The notes under the pieces are model-generated. The model saw only the letters and a list, made by a program, of their open reading frames with translations, did not search any database and had not been told where the DNA came from. 64,000 nucleotides of DNA from Pectinatus frisingensis (GTDB lineage: Bacteria; Bacillota; Negativicutes; Selenomonadales; Selenomonadaceae), in contig NZ_WIQU01000014.1 in NCBI RefSeq assembly GCF_015732285.1, positions 62,001 through 126,000 on the forward strand. The letters are read 5' to 3'. Of this stretch, positions 1 to 9,609 are shown in pieces. The position numbers and the translations under genes were made by a program. Numbering within the stretch: position 1 is the first letter of the stretch; the number at the start of each line of letters is the position of its first letter.

Positions 1-1
1 T

Positions 2-538
2 GCTCTTTTGACCATGGCCTTTGATGTCATAGCTTCAAATCCCGATATCAAATCGGAGCACCTGTTAAAAGTAGTTCAAGAAATCAGCTATGCCGCAGGT
101 CCGCAAGGAATGGTCGGCGGTCAGGCAATAGATTTATTGTCTGAAAACAAGAATATAAGTTTAACCGAGCTGCGCCAATTACACTCAGCAAAAACCGGAG
201 CATTATTTCGCGCTGCGGTTCGTTCCGGAGCTATTTTAGCGCAGGCTTCTGCTGTTCAATTAGCCGCTCTTACTAAATATGCAGAAGAATTTGGTCTTGC
301 CTTTCAAATCACTGATGATATACTTGATATCATTGGAGATGACAAAAAAACTGGCAAACCAACCGGTAGTGATATTAAAAACCACAAATCAACTTATGTG
401 TCTTTATTATCATTATCTGAAGCCAAACACTTAGCTCAAACTTCAATAGAAAATGCTGTCACTGCCCTAACCATATTTGGTGACAACGCACAATTTTTAA
501 AAACCTTAGTAAAAAACCTTCTGGATAGACAAAGTTAA
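2..538 (+). CDS. ispA: Polyprenyl (farnesyl/geranylgeranyl) diphosphate synthase, C-terminal part
   Basis: Trans-prenyltransferase that condenses IPP with allylic diphosphates, in the cytoplasm. Only the C-terminal part (about 179 codons) is inside the window; the reading frame is open to base 2 and starts with ALLTMAF, the end of the GDALLT motif of the family. The second aspartate-rich motif (FQITDDILDIIGD) and the GKPTGSDIKNHKSTYVSL segment are intact. It lies 13 bp upstream of dxs on the same strand, the usual Firmicutes isoprenoid cluster. Chain length cannot be told, because the residues before the first DDxxD motif lie outside the window. Confidence 0.93.
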   Translation, partial: ALLTMAFDVIASNPDIKSEHLLKVVQEISYAAGPQGMVGGQAIDLLSENKNISLTELRQLHSAKTGALFRAAVRSGAILAQASAVQLAALTKYAEEFGLAFQITDDILDIIGDDKKTGKPTGSDIKNHKSTYVSLLSLSEAKHLAQTSIENAVTALTIFGDNAQFLKTLVKNLLDRQS

Positions 539-551
539 GGGAAGTGATTTT

Positions 552-2426
552 TTGAATATATTAGAACAGCTTAATACTCCCGATGATTTAAAATTATTAC
601 TGCCTAAACAACTACTACAGCTTGCCGAAGAAATACGCAGTTTAATTATTGATACAGTATCAAAAAACGGCGGCCATCTGGCTCCAAGCCTCGGTACGGT
701 GGAATTAACAATAGCTTTATACAAAATTTTTGACTTTCCCACTGATAAACTCGTCTGGGATGTCGGGCATCAAGCTTATACCCACAAAATTCTTTCCGGA
801 CGACGTGATCAATTTTCTACTTTACGTCAAAAAGGCGGCCTGACCGGTTTTCCCAAGAGAAGTGAAAGCCCTTATGATGCCTTTGGAGTCGGCCATGCCA
901 GCACTTCTATTTCGGCAGCCTTAGGCATGGCAGCGGCCAGAGACATTGATGGCGGACGCTTTAAGGTAATCGCTGTAATTGGTGATGGCGCCATGAGCGG
1001 CGGAGAAGCTTTCGAAGCATTAAACAATGTCGGCGCATTGAAAAAAGACATGCTCATCATACTAAACGATAACGAAATGTCTATTTCTAAAAATGTTGGT
1101 GCGCTATCATCATATTTTTCCCAGATTCGCACTAATCCGGAATATACCCGGGTAAAAAAAGACATAGGCAGCCTTATTGCCCGTCTGCCTAAAGTAGGAC
1201 AGACTTTTTATAAAACGGCTGAAATACTAAAGGACAGTGTAAAAAATGCTTTTATTGCCGGCGGCTTATTCGAAGAAATGGGAATATCATATATTGGCCC
1301 GGTTGACGGCAATAACCTGCCTAATCTGATAACAATACTGCAACGTATAAAAAATATACACGGCCCTGTCATGCTGCATATACTCACTAAAAAGGGAAAA
1401 GGATATCCACCCGCTGAAAAGCATCCAGATAAATTCCACGGCATAGGCCGCTTTGATATTGAAACCGGTCAATCTGTCAGCAAACCTTCATCCATCCCCA
1501 CTTACACGCAAATATTCAGTAATACGTTATTAAAAATAGCTTCTGATGACAAAGATATTGTAGCAATAACAGCTGCTATGCCCGGCGGCACGGGTCTCAG
1601 TGCTTTTGCTCGTCAATATCCCGAACGATTTTTTGATGTTGGTATTGCGGAAGAACATGCTTTAACTATGGCTGCCGGATTAGCTTCTGCTGGGAAAAAA
1701 CCAGTTGTAGCTCTTTATTCAACATTTGCCCAGCGTGGCTATGATCAGATTTTACATGATATTTGTCTTCAAAATCTGCCTGTAACGATCTGTTTAGACA
1801 GAGCCGGTCTTGTCGGTGAGGATGGTCCCACACATCATGGTGTATTTGATTATTCTTTTCTGCGCAATATTCCCGGTATCACACTAATGGCACCACAAGA
1901 CGAAAATGAACTTCAGCACATGCTCTACACAGCCATAGAACATAATGGTCCGATCGTGCTCCGCTACCCTCGCGGCCAAGCTTGTGGAATACCAATGGAC
2001 GTCAGTCTGCATCATCTTCCTATAGGGTTCGGTAAAATACTCAGTGACAGCGGAGAATATGCTATCATTGCAATTGGTTCGATGGTCTGTCCGGCATTAA
2101 AAGCCGCTGAGATACTGCGCAGCGACAATATTTTGTGTAGTGTAATCAATGCGCGCTTCATAAAACCACTTGACAAAGCGTTGCTCATTACTCTGGCACA
2201 AACCAAAAAATATCTTATTACTGTTGAAGAAAACGTGCTGGCCGGCGGATTTGGTTCAGCTGTACTGGAAGTGTTATCCCAAAACAATATTTCTCCAGGC
2301 AAAATAACCTGTCTGGGATTACCTGATAAATTTATTCCTCAAGGTCCACGTGATGAACTTCTCCGCGATTACGGTCTTACTGCCGGAGAAATAGCAAAAA
2401 CAATAAAAAATCTGGTCAATCATTAG
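552..2426 (+). CDS. dxs: 1-deoxy-D-xylulose-5-phosphate synthase
   Basis: Thiamine-diphosphate enzyme that joins pyruvate and glyceraldehyde 3-phosphate, the first step of the MEP isoprenoid pathway. The protein has 624 residues, the usual length. Visible motifs: NGGHLAPSLG near residue 40, DVGHQAYTHKIL near 70, the TPP motif GDGAMSGGEAFEALNN near 144, the catalytic Glu in GIAEEHALTMAAGLA and DRAGLVGEDGPTHHG near 415. The start is TTG at 552, preceded by a strong AAGGGAAGTGA ribosome binding site. It follows the prenyl synthase by 13 bp and precedes tlyA, so both isoprenoid genes are probably co-transcribed. Confidence 0.97.
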   Translation: MNILEQLNTPDDLKLLLPKQLLQLAEEIRSLIIDTVSKNGGHLAPSLGTVELTIALYKIFDFPTDKLVWDVGHQAYTHKILSGRRDQFSTLRQKGGLTGFPKRSESPYDAFGVGHASTSISAALGMAAARDIDGGRFKVIAVIGDGAMSGGEAFEALNNVGALKKDMLIILNDNEMSISKNVGALSSYFSQIRTNPEYTRVKKDIGSLIARLPKVGQTFYKTAEILKDSVKNAFIAGGLFEEMGISYIGPVDGNNLPNLITILQRIKNIHGPVMLHILTKKGKGYPPAEKHPDKFHGIGRFDIETGQSVSKPSSIPTYTQIFSNTLLKIASDDKDIVAITAAMPGGTGLSAFARQYPERFFDVGIAEEHALTMAAGLASAGKKPVVALYSTFAQRGYDQILHDICLQNLPVTICLDRAGLVGEDGPTHHGVFDYSFLRNIPGITLMAPQDENELQHMLYTAIEHNGPIVLRYPRGQACGIPMDVSLHHLPIGFGKILSDSGEYAIIAIGSMVCPALKAAEILRSDNILCSVINARFIKPLDKALLITLAQTKKYLITVEENVLAGGFGSAVLEVLSQNNISPGKITCLGLPDKFIPQGPRDELLRDYGLTAGEIAKTIKNLVNH

Positions 2427-2455
2427 CATAATTGATTACGATATGGAGCAGTTGG

Positions 2456-3277
2456 ATGAAAAAACAACGATTAGATATAGTTTTAGTTGAAAAAGGACTG
2501 TTCTCAAGCAGAGAACGGGCTAAAGCTTCGATCATGGAAGGGCTGGTTCTGGTCAACGAACAAAAAATAGATAAGGCCGGAGCACCGGTCGACCCAGATC
2601 TGCCCATACGTCTATTAGGCGACAGCATCAAATATGTGAGTCGGGGCGGTCTCAAGCTGGAAAAAGCGATGAAAACTTTTTCTCTCGATTTAAAAGATAA
2701 AATTTGTATTGATATAGGTGCATCTACCGGTGGTTTCACTGATTGCGCCCTAAAAAACGGTGCGAAAAAAGTTTTTGCCATCGATGTTGGATACGGACAG
2801 CTTGCCTGGTCACTCAGAACTGATAAACGCGTGATAAATATGGAACGCACCAATATCCGTTTTGTAAAACCTGAAACTCTTGGTGAATATGCTGATTTTG
2901 CTTCTATCGACGTAGCTTTCATTTCACTTGAAAAAGTATTGCCGGTTGCAAAAACTTTATTAAAACCCACCGGTGAAATAGCGGCATTAATAAAACCACA
3001 ATTTGAGGCTGGCCGGGAACATGTCGGTAAAAAGGGGGTCGTACGAGATCCACTTATCCACACGGCTGTGATAAGAAAAATAGTCGATTTATCGGTACAA
3101 ATCGGGTTTATCATCAAAAACATAACTTACTCACCGATAAAGGGACCCGAAGGCAATATTGAATATCTCATCCACCTTGGTTGTGACAATTCAACCGACA
3201 GTATTAATATTACTGATGAAGTCATTCATGAAATTGTTCATATAGCTCACACTGAATTAGATAAAAACCAACATTAA
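2456..3277 (+). CDS. tlyA: TlyA family rRNA 2'-O-ribose methyltransferase
   Basis: S4-domain plus FtsJ-like SAM-dependent methyltransferase, expected to methylate riboses in 16S/23S rRNA. An S4 RNA-binding domain (about residues 2-60: RLDIVLVEKGLFSSRERAKASI) is followed by the SAM site DIGASTGGFTDC near residue 85 and the KPQFE segment near 178. The frame is open back to a TTG at 2432, but the ATG at 2456 has a GGAG 7 bases upstream and gives the normal family N-terminus, so 2456 is chosen. Some family members were described as hemolysins; the methyltransferase role is better supported by the domains. Confidence 0.93.
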   Translation: MKKQRLDIVLVEKGLFSSRERAKASIMEGLVLVNEQKIDKAGAPVDPDLPIRLLGDSIKYVSRGGLKLEKAMKTFSLDLKDKICIDIGASTGGFTDCALKNGAKKVFAIDVGYGQLAWSLRTDKRVINMERTNIRFVKPETLGEYADFASIDVAFISLEKVLPVAKTLLKPTGEIAALIKPQFEAGREHVGKKGVVRDPLIHTAVIRKIVDLSVQIGFIIKNITYSPIKGPEGNIEYLIHLGCDNSTDSINITDEVIHEIVHIAHTELDKNQH

Positions 3278-3315
3278 ATTTGTTTATGTAATTTCTATAA
3301 TATTGAGGCCAAAAT

Positions 3316-4182
3316 ATGAGAATAGGTATTTTCCCTAATTGCAAAAAAAAAGACAGCAAAAAAATTTTAGATAAAGTCATAGCTTTTCTCACTGAACGTC
3401 ATTCTGACATATTTATCCCTTTAAATATGGCTAAACTTTTTGGTTATGAGATCTTCGCCACCGACAATATCTTAAAAACCAACATCGATGTCGGGCTTAG
3501 TATCGGCGGTGACGGTACATTACTGGGAGTATGCCGTCTGCTGGCACCACATAATATTCCTGTCTGCGGTGTAAACATCGGCAATCTTGGATTTTTAGCC
3601 GACATCGAAGTCAGTGAACTTACCAATAAATTGCAAAAAATATTAACCGGTAATTATAAAATTGAACAACGTCTGATGCTGGCCGGTTATCTAAAGAAAG
3701 ATAATGCATTGAAACTGGCTGGTTATGCTGTAAATGATATTGTACTCACCAGCACCGGTGTTGCCCGCATGATAGGACTTGAATTGGAACTTGACTCTTA
3801 TAAAGTAGCTGACTATCGGGCCGACGGCCTTATCGTTTCAACAGCCACCGGTTCAACTGCCTATTCTTTATCCGCCGGCGGACCAATAATCAATCCTAAA
3901 GTAAAAGTTCTTTTGGTAACACCAATTTGTCCGCACACTTTTTATGTGCGTCCAATGATAATAAATGAAACTGAGCAGATCAATATCACAGTTAAAAACA
4001 CCAGTCAGCAGGTTAGTTTGACTTTTGACGGGCAGGATATCTGCCCAATCGGACCAGATGAACAAGTGATGATCTGTAAAGCTCCTTTTATGGCTAAAAT
4101 AATAAAATTTGATGATAAAAATTATTATAAAATTTTATTAAATAAATTGATTCGGAGCGATACTAATGCAGACAATCAGTAA
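3316..4182 (+). CDS. nadK: NAD kinase
   Basis: Phosphorylates NAD+ to NADP+. The 288-residue protein has the GGDGT nucleotide-binding motif at residues 64-68, the NIGNLGFLAD segment, the YRADGLIVSTATGSTAYSLSAGGPI block and a C-terminal FDGQD. These are the conserved blocks of the family, and the length is normal. Its 3' end overlaps the next gene by 17 bp, indicating translational coupling. The tlyA-nadK-argR-recN order is typical of Firmicutes. Confidence 0.96.
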   Translation: MRIGIFPNCKKKDSKKILDKVIAFLTERHSDIFIPLNMAKLFGYEIFATDNILKTNIDVGLSIGGDGTLLGVCRLLAPHNIPVCGVNIGNLGFLADIEVSELTNKLQKILTGNYKIEQRLMLAGYLKKDNALKLAGYAVNDIVLTSTGVARMIGLELELDSYKVADYRADGLIVSTATGSTAYSLSAGGPIINPKVKVLLVTPICPHTFYVRPMIINETEQINITVKNTSQQVSLTFDGQDICPIGPDEQVMICKAPFMAKIIKFDDKNYYKILLNKLIRSDTNADNQ

Positions 4183-4723
4183 TGCTATCCAAATAAATCA
4201 TTGTCTGCTGAAAACAGTACTGCAAAATGCCAAATTGGTAATTGATGCTACCTGCGGCAATGGCTCAGATACACTTTTTCTTGCTGAAAATTCTCCCGTA
4301 GCAAAAATTTATGCCTTTGATATACAGCCAGCAGCTGTTGAAAATACCAAACAACAGACACTGCCTTATAAAAACAAAATCACTTATATCTGCGATTCAC
4401 ACAGTAATGTAAAAAAGTACATTAAACAGATACCAATTGATGTAGCTGTTTTTAATCTTGGCTACCTGCCCGGTGCACCACATCTGATAATGACACATAC
4501 TAAAACGACCTTGGAAACGCTTGACATAATGAGACAACTTCTAAAAACCAACGGCATAATTTCCATTACGGCCTACCCGGGACATGCAGAAGGGAAACGG
4601 GAATATAACGCCTTACTCAACTATACTAAAGCCATGGATAAACATACTTATACCGTCGGTTGGTATCAATTACACAATCATATCGATGCACCAGCACTAT
4701 GCTGGATAGAAAAACAGGGGTGA
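4166..4723 (+). CDS. mnmM: Class I SAM-dependent methyltransferase, MnmM/YtqB-like
   Basis: Small (185 aa) Rossmann-fold methyltransferase. The SAM motif is DATCGNGSDT at residues 27-36, followed by the acidic motif II FDIQPAAVENTKQ and the NLGYLPGAPH block near residue 95 that marks the YtqB family. B. subtilis YtqB (MnmM) methylates nm5s2U at the tRNA wobble position, so that is the likely role here by homology. It overlaps nadK by 17 bp and ends 4 bp before argR. The older label rRNA methylase would also fit the fold. Confidence 0.8.
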   Translation: MQTISNAIQINHCLLKTVLQNAKLVIDATCGNGSDTLFLAENSPVAKIYAFDIQPAAVENTKQQTLPYKNKITYICDSHSNVKKYIKQIPIDVAVFNLGYLPGAPHLIMTHTKTTLETLDIMRQLLKTNGIISITAYPGHAEGKREYNALLNYTKAMDKHTYTVGWYQLHNHIDAPALCWIEKQG

Positions 4724-4727
4724 CTAC

Positions 4728-5180
4728 ATGAAATCATTGAGACATGAAAAAATTAAAAGCATCATTGAAAATTCCATTATTGAAACCCAGGAAGAATTAG
4801 CTGAAGCGCTGCGTAATCACCATATAGACGTTACCCAGGCTACTGTTTCCCGTGATATCAAGGAAATGATGCTAATAAAAATTCCCACCGATGACGGCAG
4901 ATATCGCTATGCCTGCCCATCCGACAAAAAATTCTTTTTTTCTAAAAATCGCATGGAACGACTTTTTCATGACAGTGTAATACATATTGATTTTAGTGAA
5001 AATATCATAGTCATAAAGACCCTGCCCGGTGCAGCCAATGCCGTTGCCTCGACCTTGGATTATGCCAAATGGCCGGAAATAATTGGTACAGTGGCCGGTG
5101 ATGATAATATATTAATCATCATTAAACCGTTATCCGCAGTGGAGAAAGTATTAAAAAAATTAGAAAAATTTATGACCTGA
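4728..5180 (+). CDS. argR: Arginine repressor ArgR
   Basis: Arginine-dependent transcriptional regulator, 150 residues. The N-terminal winged helix contains the family signature around TQEELAEALRNHHIDVTQATVSRDIKEM. The C-terminal hexamerisation/arginine-binding domain ends with LPGAANAVASTLDYAKWPEIIGTVAGDDNILIII, including the GD pair that contacts arginine. No arginine biosynthesis gene is in the window; its place between nadK and recN is the common Firmicutes arrangement. Confidence 0.96.
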   Translation: MKSLRHEKIKSIIENSIIETQEELAEALRNHHIDVTQATVSRDIKEMMLIKIPTDDGRYRYACPSDKKFFFSKNRMERLFHDSVIHIDFSENIIVIKTLPGAANAVASTLDYAKWPEIIGTVAGDDNILIIIKPLSAVEKVLKKLEKFMT

Positions 5181-5239
5181 TGAATAAATTTTATCTATTT
5201 TAACCAACCAATGTTTATATTAAAGAAGGATATTTCTAT

Positions 5240-6934
5240 ATGCTAAAAACATTGACTGTATGGAACCTTGCTCTGATTGAGCATATACAAGTTCATTTTG
5301 ATGAAGGACTCAATATATTTACCGGAGAAACAGGCGCTGGTAAATCACTATTGCTTGGTGCTTTGGGACTTCTGATGGGACAGCGTTCCAACACTGATTC
5401 CATTAGAAACGGTGGTAATTATTTACGTGTTGAAGCTGTTTATGATATAAATAGTGACAAAGTACATGCTTTCTTGTCCGACAACGCTATTATTGACGAA
5501 TCAAATGAACTTATTGTGGTACGCCAAGTAAACAAAAATGGGAAAAACATCATCCAGATAAACGGTTGTCAGGTAACCTTAACCATACTCAAAGCTCTGG
5601 GTGAATTGACTATTGATATTCACGGTCAAAATGAAAATCAATCACTACTGCGTCCAGAAGCACAATTAGCAATCATCGACTGTGCTTCACCCAACTTTGC
5701 CTCTTGTATTGCCGATTATACGGCAAAATATCGGCAATATATTGCAGCCCAAAAAAATCTAGAACAAAAATTAACTGATTCACAAAACTATACCAACCGT
5801 CTGGACATGCTCCGTTGGCAATATAATGAAATAAATACACTGGCTGTTAACCCTGATGAAAATATCCATTTAGAAGAAAAAATTAAAAAACTTTCCAACA
5901 GCGAAAAAATTGCCGATCTGGTAAAATCCGTTTGCACCACACTATCCAATGATACTGACATCTCCCTGCTCACATTATTATCTTCTATACAAAAAAATCT
6001 TGCATCATTAGAAAAATTCGATAAACACTTTGCCGATTCTAAAACAACAATAGATGATATTTACATACAATTGCAAGAAATATCATATGATGTCCGCGAC
6101 TATGCCGACAATATTGAATATGATCCCGATATGCTTAATCAACTGCTGCACCGCAGTGATGACATCGAACGTCTCTGCCGTAAGTATGGTCCGACAATAA
6201 CCGATGTCTTGAACTACCAGGAAAAAATTAAAGCTGAACTGAATGAAATTGAAAATCACGATATAATAATAACCGAACTGCGTCAGCAATTAACTGCAGC
6301 AACAAAGAAATTACAGGCTGCCGCTGTGCAATTAAAGCAATTGCGCCAGACAACGGCAGCCAAACTATCCCAAGCTATAAAGGCACAATTATTGGATTTG
6401 GGCATGCCTAATGCACAGTTCAATATTCAAATAAACGATTTAAAAGACTACACACCTAACGGAACCGAAACAGCGCAAATAATGTTCTGCGCCAACCTCG
6501 GTGAAGTAACAAAACCACTGCAGAAAGTTGTCTCCGGCGGGGAATTATCACGTATCGCCCTGGCTATAAAAACTGTTACCGCTGCCAATGATGACCTTGG
6601 TATAATGGTATTTGATGAAATAGACAGCGGTATTGGTGGTAAAACAGCACAAATGGTAGCTGAACGCATTGCCAAAATAGCAATTTTTAAACAGGTACTT
6701 TGCGTAACTCATCTACCACAGATAGCTTGTATGGCTGATGCTCATTTTTATATTGATAAATATATCCAAAAAAACCACACTATAACCCGCATAAAACAAC
6801 TGTCTGCTGGTGAACAACTCAACGAAATAGCCCGGATGGCCTCAGGTATAGATGTAACACCGGCTTCTCTGGATAATGCCATGGAAATGATTAACAATGC
6901 CCGTTTAAAAAAAAATCAGCTTAAAAAAAATTAA
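5240..6934 (+). CDS. recN: DNA repair protein RecN
   Basis: SMC-like ATPase for double-strand break repair, 564 residues. Walker A GETGAGKS is at residues 29-36. A long central coiled-coil region (about 150-370) follows, then the ABC signature VVSGGELSRIALAIK and Walker B MVFDEIDSGIGG near 450, and the VTHLPQIA switch region. Start ATG 5240 is preceded by AAGAAGGA. No SOS box could be assigned with confidence in the 59-bp gap upstream. Confidence 0.96.
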   Translation: MLKTLTVWNLALIEHIQVHFDEGLNIFTGETGAGKSLLLGALGLLMGQRSNTDSIRNGGNYLRVEAVYDINSDKVHAFLSDNAIIDESNELIVVRQVNKNGKNIIQINGCQVTLTILKALGELTIDIHGQNENQSLLRPEAQLAIIDCASPNFASCIADYTAKYRQYIAAQKNLEQKLTDSQNYTNRLDMLRWQYNEINTLAVNPDENIHLEEKIKKLSNSEKIADLVKSVCTTLSNDTDISLLTLLSSIQKNLASLEKFDKHFADSKTTIDDIYIQLQEISYDVRDYADNIEYDPDMLNQLLHRSDDIERLCRKYGPTITDVLNYQEKIKAELNEIENHDIIITELRQQLTAATKKLQAAAVQLKQLRQTTAAKLSQAIKAQLLDLGMPNAQFNIQINDLKDYTPNGTETAQIMFCANLGEVTKPLQKVVSGGELSRIALAIKTVTAANDDLGIMVFDEIDSGIGGKTAQMVAERIAKIAIFKQVLCVTHLPQIACMADAHFYIDKYIQKNHTITRIKQLSAGEQLNEIARMASGIDVTPASLDNAMEMINNARLKKNQLKKN

Positions 6935-6970
6935 CATAATTCATTTGAAATTTATCTGGAGATGAACAAT

Positions 6971-7522
6971 ATGTATGAAGATCTAATTGAAAAAAAACTT
7001 TCATCAGAAAATGTATTTGACGGCAACTTACTACATGTAAAAAAAGATGTTGTCACACTGCCAAATGGACACACAGCTTCACGTGAATGGATAAAACATC
7101 CTGGCGCCTCTGCTGTCATTCCTTATACTGACAGCGGTGATATTATCATGGTACGTCAATATCGCTATCCTGTTGATAAGGTCACATTGGAAATTCCCGC
7201 TGGCAAACTTGATTCACCACAAGAGGATCCTTTTGAGTGTGCCAAGCGTGAACTAAGCGAAGAAACCGGCTACAGTGCCAATAAATACACCAAACTCACT
7301 ACTATTGCCACTACTGTAGGATTTTCTAATGAATATATTCATATTTATCTGGCTGAAAAGCTTGTGGCCGGAAAAATGCACCCTGACGATGATGAATTTC
7401 TTCATTTATTGTGTATTCCATTAGCCAAAGCCATAAAAATGATTTATAATAATGAGATAATTGATGCAAAATCTATTGCAGCAATACTTCTACTTGATAG
7501 AATAAAAAATAATACACGCTGA
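6971..7522 (+). CDS. nudF: Nudix hydrolase, ADP-ribose pyrophosphatase type
   Basis: Hydrolyses ADP-ribose or a similar nucleoside diphosphate. The Nudix box is visible near residues 78-101 (GKLDSPQEDPF...RELSEETGY), with REL and EETG intact; there is one extra residue between the first Gly and first Glu compared with the canonical Gx5E spacing. An ATG at 6962 touches the GGAG at 6958-6961, so the ATG at 6971, 9 bases downstream of it, is the better start. Substrate is inferred from the IPAGKL and AKREL context. Confidence 0.87.
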   Translation: MYEDLIEKKLSSENVFDGNLLHVKKDVVTLPNGHTASREWIKHPGASAVIPYTDSGDIIMVRQYRYPVDKVTLEIPAGKLDSPQEDPFECAKRELSEETGYSANKYTKLTTIATTVGFSNEYIHIYLAEKLVAGKMHPDDDEFLHLLCIPLAKAIKMIYNNEIIDAKSIAAILLLDRIKNNTR

Positions 7523-7545
7523 TTTTTCAGCACCAGGAGGTTTCT

Positions 7546-8181
7546 ATGTTTGGTTTTGGCCCCGAGATGATTTTTGGGATTCCGGGTCTTATAATTGCTT
7601 TGACAGTGCACGAATATGCTCATGCCAGAGCAGCTGTATACTGTGGTGATTTTACACCACGTCTGCAAGGACGTCTTACACTTAATCCCATAGCACATAT
7701 TGACCCATGGGGACTTATCACCCTGTTTTTTTTCAGATTTGGCTGGGCAAGACCCGTCATGATAAATCCCCGCAACTTTAAAAAACCCCGCCGAGACGAC
7801 ATATTAGTTTCTTTGGCTGGTCCGGCATCCAATATTATTTCTGCCGTATTAGCAGCCATATTATGGGTGTTTATTTACAAATTAGGTTATATGCAGCATT
7901 GGGTAAATCAAGTTTTATGGATGATAATAATCTATAATGTAAATTTTGCCGTGTTCAATATGCTGCCGATTCCACCGCTTGATGGTTCAAGAATAGTAAT
8001 GAATATTTTACCATATAACATGGCACGCCAATATGCTCAAATCGAACGTTACAGCCTTTTTATCTTTCTCATATTTATTATGGCCGCCAATACCCCTATA
8101 TTGGGAAGTTTTCTCAATATTTTTATTATCCCTATTATCGATTTCATAAGGCTGCTTATCGCAATACTAGTTTCAATTTGA
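7546..8181 (+). CDS. Site-2 protease family (M50) membrane metalloprotease
   Basis: Integral membrane zinc protease of the small, YwhC-like, PDZ-less M50 group, 211 residues. The zinc motif HEYAH is at residues 22-26 inside the first membrane helix. NPIAHIDPWG follows near 47, and the third ligand region is PIPPLDGSRI near 140. At least four hydrophobic segments are visible. Start ATG 7546 has AGGAGG upstream. Substrate unknown; the gene sits between a Nudix hydrolase and scpA, a common context for this family. Confidence 0.88.
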   Translation: MFGFGPEMIFGIPGLIIALTVHEYAHARAAVYCGDFTPRLQGRLTLNPIAHIDPWGLITLFFFRFGWARPVMINPRNFKKPRRDDILVSLAGPASNIISAVLAAILWVFIYKLGYMQHWVNQVLWMIIIYNVNFAVFNMLPIPPLDGSRIVMNILPYNMARQYAQIERYSLFIFLIFIMAANTPILGSFLNIFIIPIIDFIRLLIAILVSI

Positions 8182-8237
8182 GTATTGCAGCATGTCAATT
8201 CCCCTTGGTCACGTTTACAGGAGGTTTTGTTCGCACT

Positions 8238-8975
8238 ATGGTTGAAGAATATACGGTGCATCTAAATGCATTTGAAGGGCCATTGGACCTTTTACTGCAC
8301 TTAATTGAAAAAAATAAAATAGATATCTATGATATTCCAATTGCCGTACTTACTGATCAATATCTCACTTACCTTGATCAATTCCATGAATTTAATATTG
8401 ATGTTGCCAGTGAATTTCTGTTGATGGCCGCTACACTGCTGCAAATAAAATCGCGCATTTTACTGCCGGAACAACCCAATATTGCTGATGAAGATGAAAT
8501 AGATGAAGATCCCCGTCAGGAATTAGTCCAACGCCTGTTAGAATATCGTCGTTTCAAAGAAGTAAGCAGCGTCTTGGATAAAATGTCCATAACACAAGGC
8601 CATATCTTTTACCGTGCCACTGATCTGCCACCAATTCAACATCTGCCTCCGGAAAATCTCGATGTAAATCTACTCTGGCAGGCCTTTCAAAATGTAATTG
8701 AAGGACAATTATCGCAAAACAACATACAAAAAGTTGCCCGTGATAAATTCAGTGTACAAGATAAAATGCTGTTCATCCTTACTTTATTACAGAAAACAGC
8801 AAAAAAAGCCATCCTGTTTACGGCAGCTTTTGCCATTGACAGTACAAAAGGTGAAATGATTGTCTCTTTTTTAGCTGTATTGGAACTGGCAAAATTAAAA
8901 AGAATAAATATAAAACAAGCTCTTTCCTTTTCTCCTATTTATATCTATTTAAGGAATGATAATAATGTTTTATGA
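8238..8975 (+). CDS. scpA: Segregation and condensation protein A
   Basis: Kleisin subunit of the SMC-ScpAB condensin complex. The N-terminus VHLNAFEGPLDLLLHLIEKNKIDIYDI is the conserved SMC-binding segment, and the C-terminal winged helix is present (total 245 residues). The frame is open back to ATG 8178, but AGGAGG at 8219-8224 and the family N-terminus support the ATG at 8238, with a rather long spacer of 13 bases. Overlaps scpB by 11 bp. Confidence 0.94.
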   Translation: MVEEYTVHLNAFEGPLDLLLHLIEKNKIDIYDIPIAVLTDQYLTYLDQFHEFNIDVASEFLLMAATLLQIKSRILLPEQPNIADEDEIDEDPRQELVQRLLEYRRFKEVSSVLDKMSITQGHIFYRATDLPPIQHLPPENLDVNLLWQAFQNVIEGQLSQNNIQKVARDKFSVQDKMLFILTLLQKTAKKAILFTAAFAIDSTKGEMIVSFLAVLELAKLKRINIKQALSFSPIYIYLRNDNNVL

Positions 8976-9471
8976 AAAATTGAAGGCTCCATTAGAGGCA
9001 ATGCTTTTTATCTGCGGTGATCCTCTTTCTTGCAATCAAATATCTTCCATTTTAGGAATTGATCAAGAAAGCATTGATGCATTGATTGCAGAACTGCAAA
9101 ATGACATGAACGGTACCGGACGCGGCTTGACAATAAAAAAAATTGCTGATTCATATCAGATGTGCACTAAGCCCGAAATGTCACCATATCTGGAAAAATT
9201 AACGGAAATGACCGATAAAAAATTATCAGCACCGGCTCTGGAAACACTGTCTATTATTGCTTTTAAACAACCGATAACCAAACAGGAAGTTGAAGCTATC
9301 CGCGGAGTACGTGCTGATAATGTCATTAACAGACTTTTGGAACGAGAACTCATTCAGGAAATCGGTCGAAAAAAAGTAGTTGGCAGACCAATTTTATATG
9401 GAACCACCAATACTTTTTTAAAATGTTTCGGTTTAAGTGACATCGATCAGCTGCCAGCATTACCAACTTAA
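8965..9471 (+). CDS. scpB: Segregation and condensation protein B
   Basis: Second accessory subunit of the condensin complex, 168 residues with two winged helices. KAPLEAMLFICGDPLS opens the first, and ALETLSIIAFKQPITKQEVEAIRGVRADNVINRLLERELI is the family hallmark in the second. The ATG at 8956 overlaps the AAGGA site at 8951-8955, so the ATG at 8965 is chosen. Translation is probably coupled to scpA. A strong terminator follows. Confidence 0.95.
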   Translation: MFYEKLKAPLEAMLFICGDPLSCNQISSILGIDQESIDALIAELQNDMNGTGRGLTIKKIADSYQMCTKPEMSPYLEKLTEMTDKKLSAPALETLSIIAFKQPITKQEVEAIRGVRADNVINRLLERELIQEIGRKKVVGRPILYGTTNTFLKCFGLSDIDQLPALPT

Positions 9472-9474
9472 TAT

Positions 9475-9533
9475 GCATAAGTAATAATCAGTCCATTTAC
9501 ATTCACAGGATTATCACTTATGCTGTTTTTTTT
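9475..9533 (+). terminator. Rho-independent terminator after scpB
   Basis: A 15-base arm at 9475-9489 (GCATAAGTAATAATC) pairs with 9509-9523 with one mismatch across a 19-base loop, and is followed by a run of eight T. It closes the plus-strand housekeeping cluster and separates it from the converging gal operon. Confidence 0.8.
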
Positions 9534-9609
9534 ATAAAAAAATAATATTGAAACAGGCAGCCCGCCATTATTTCAATATTATTAAAACCCTCACATCCAT
9601 ATACACATA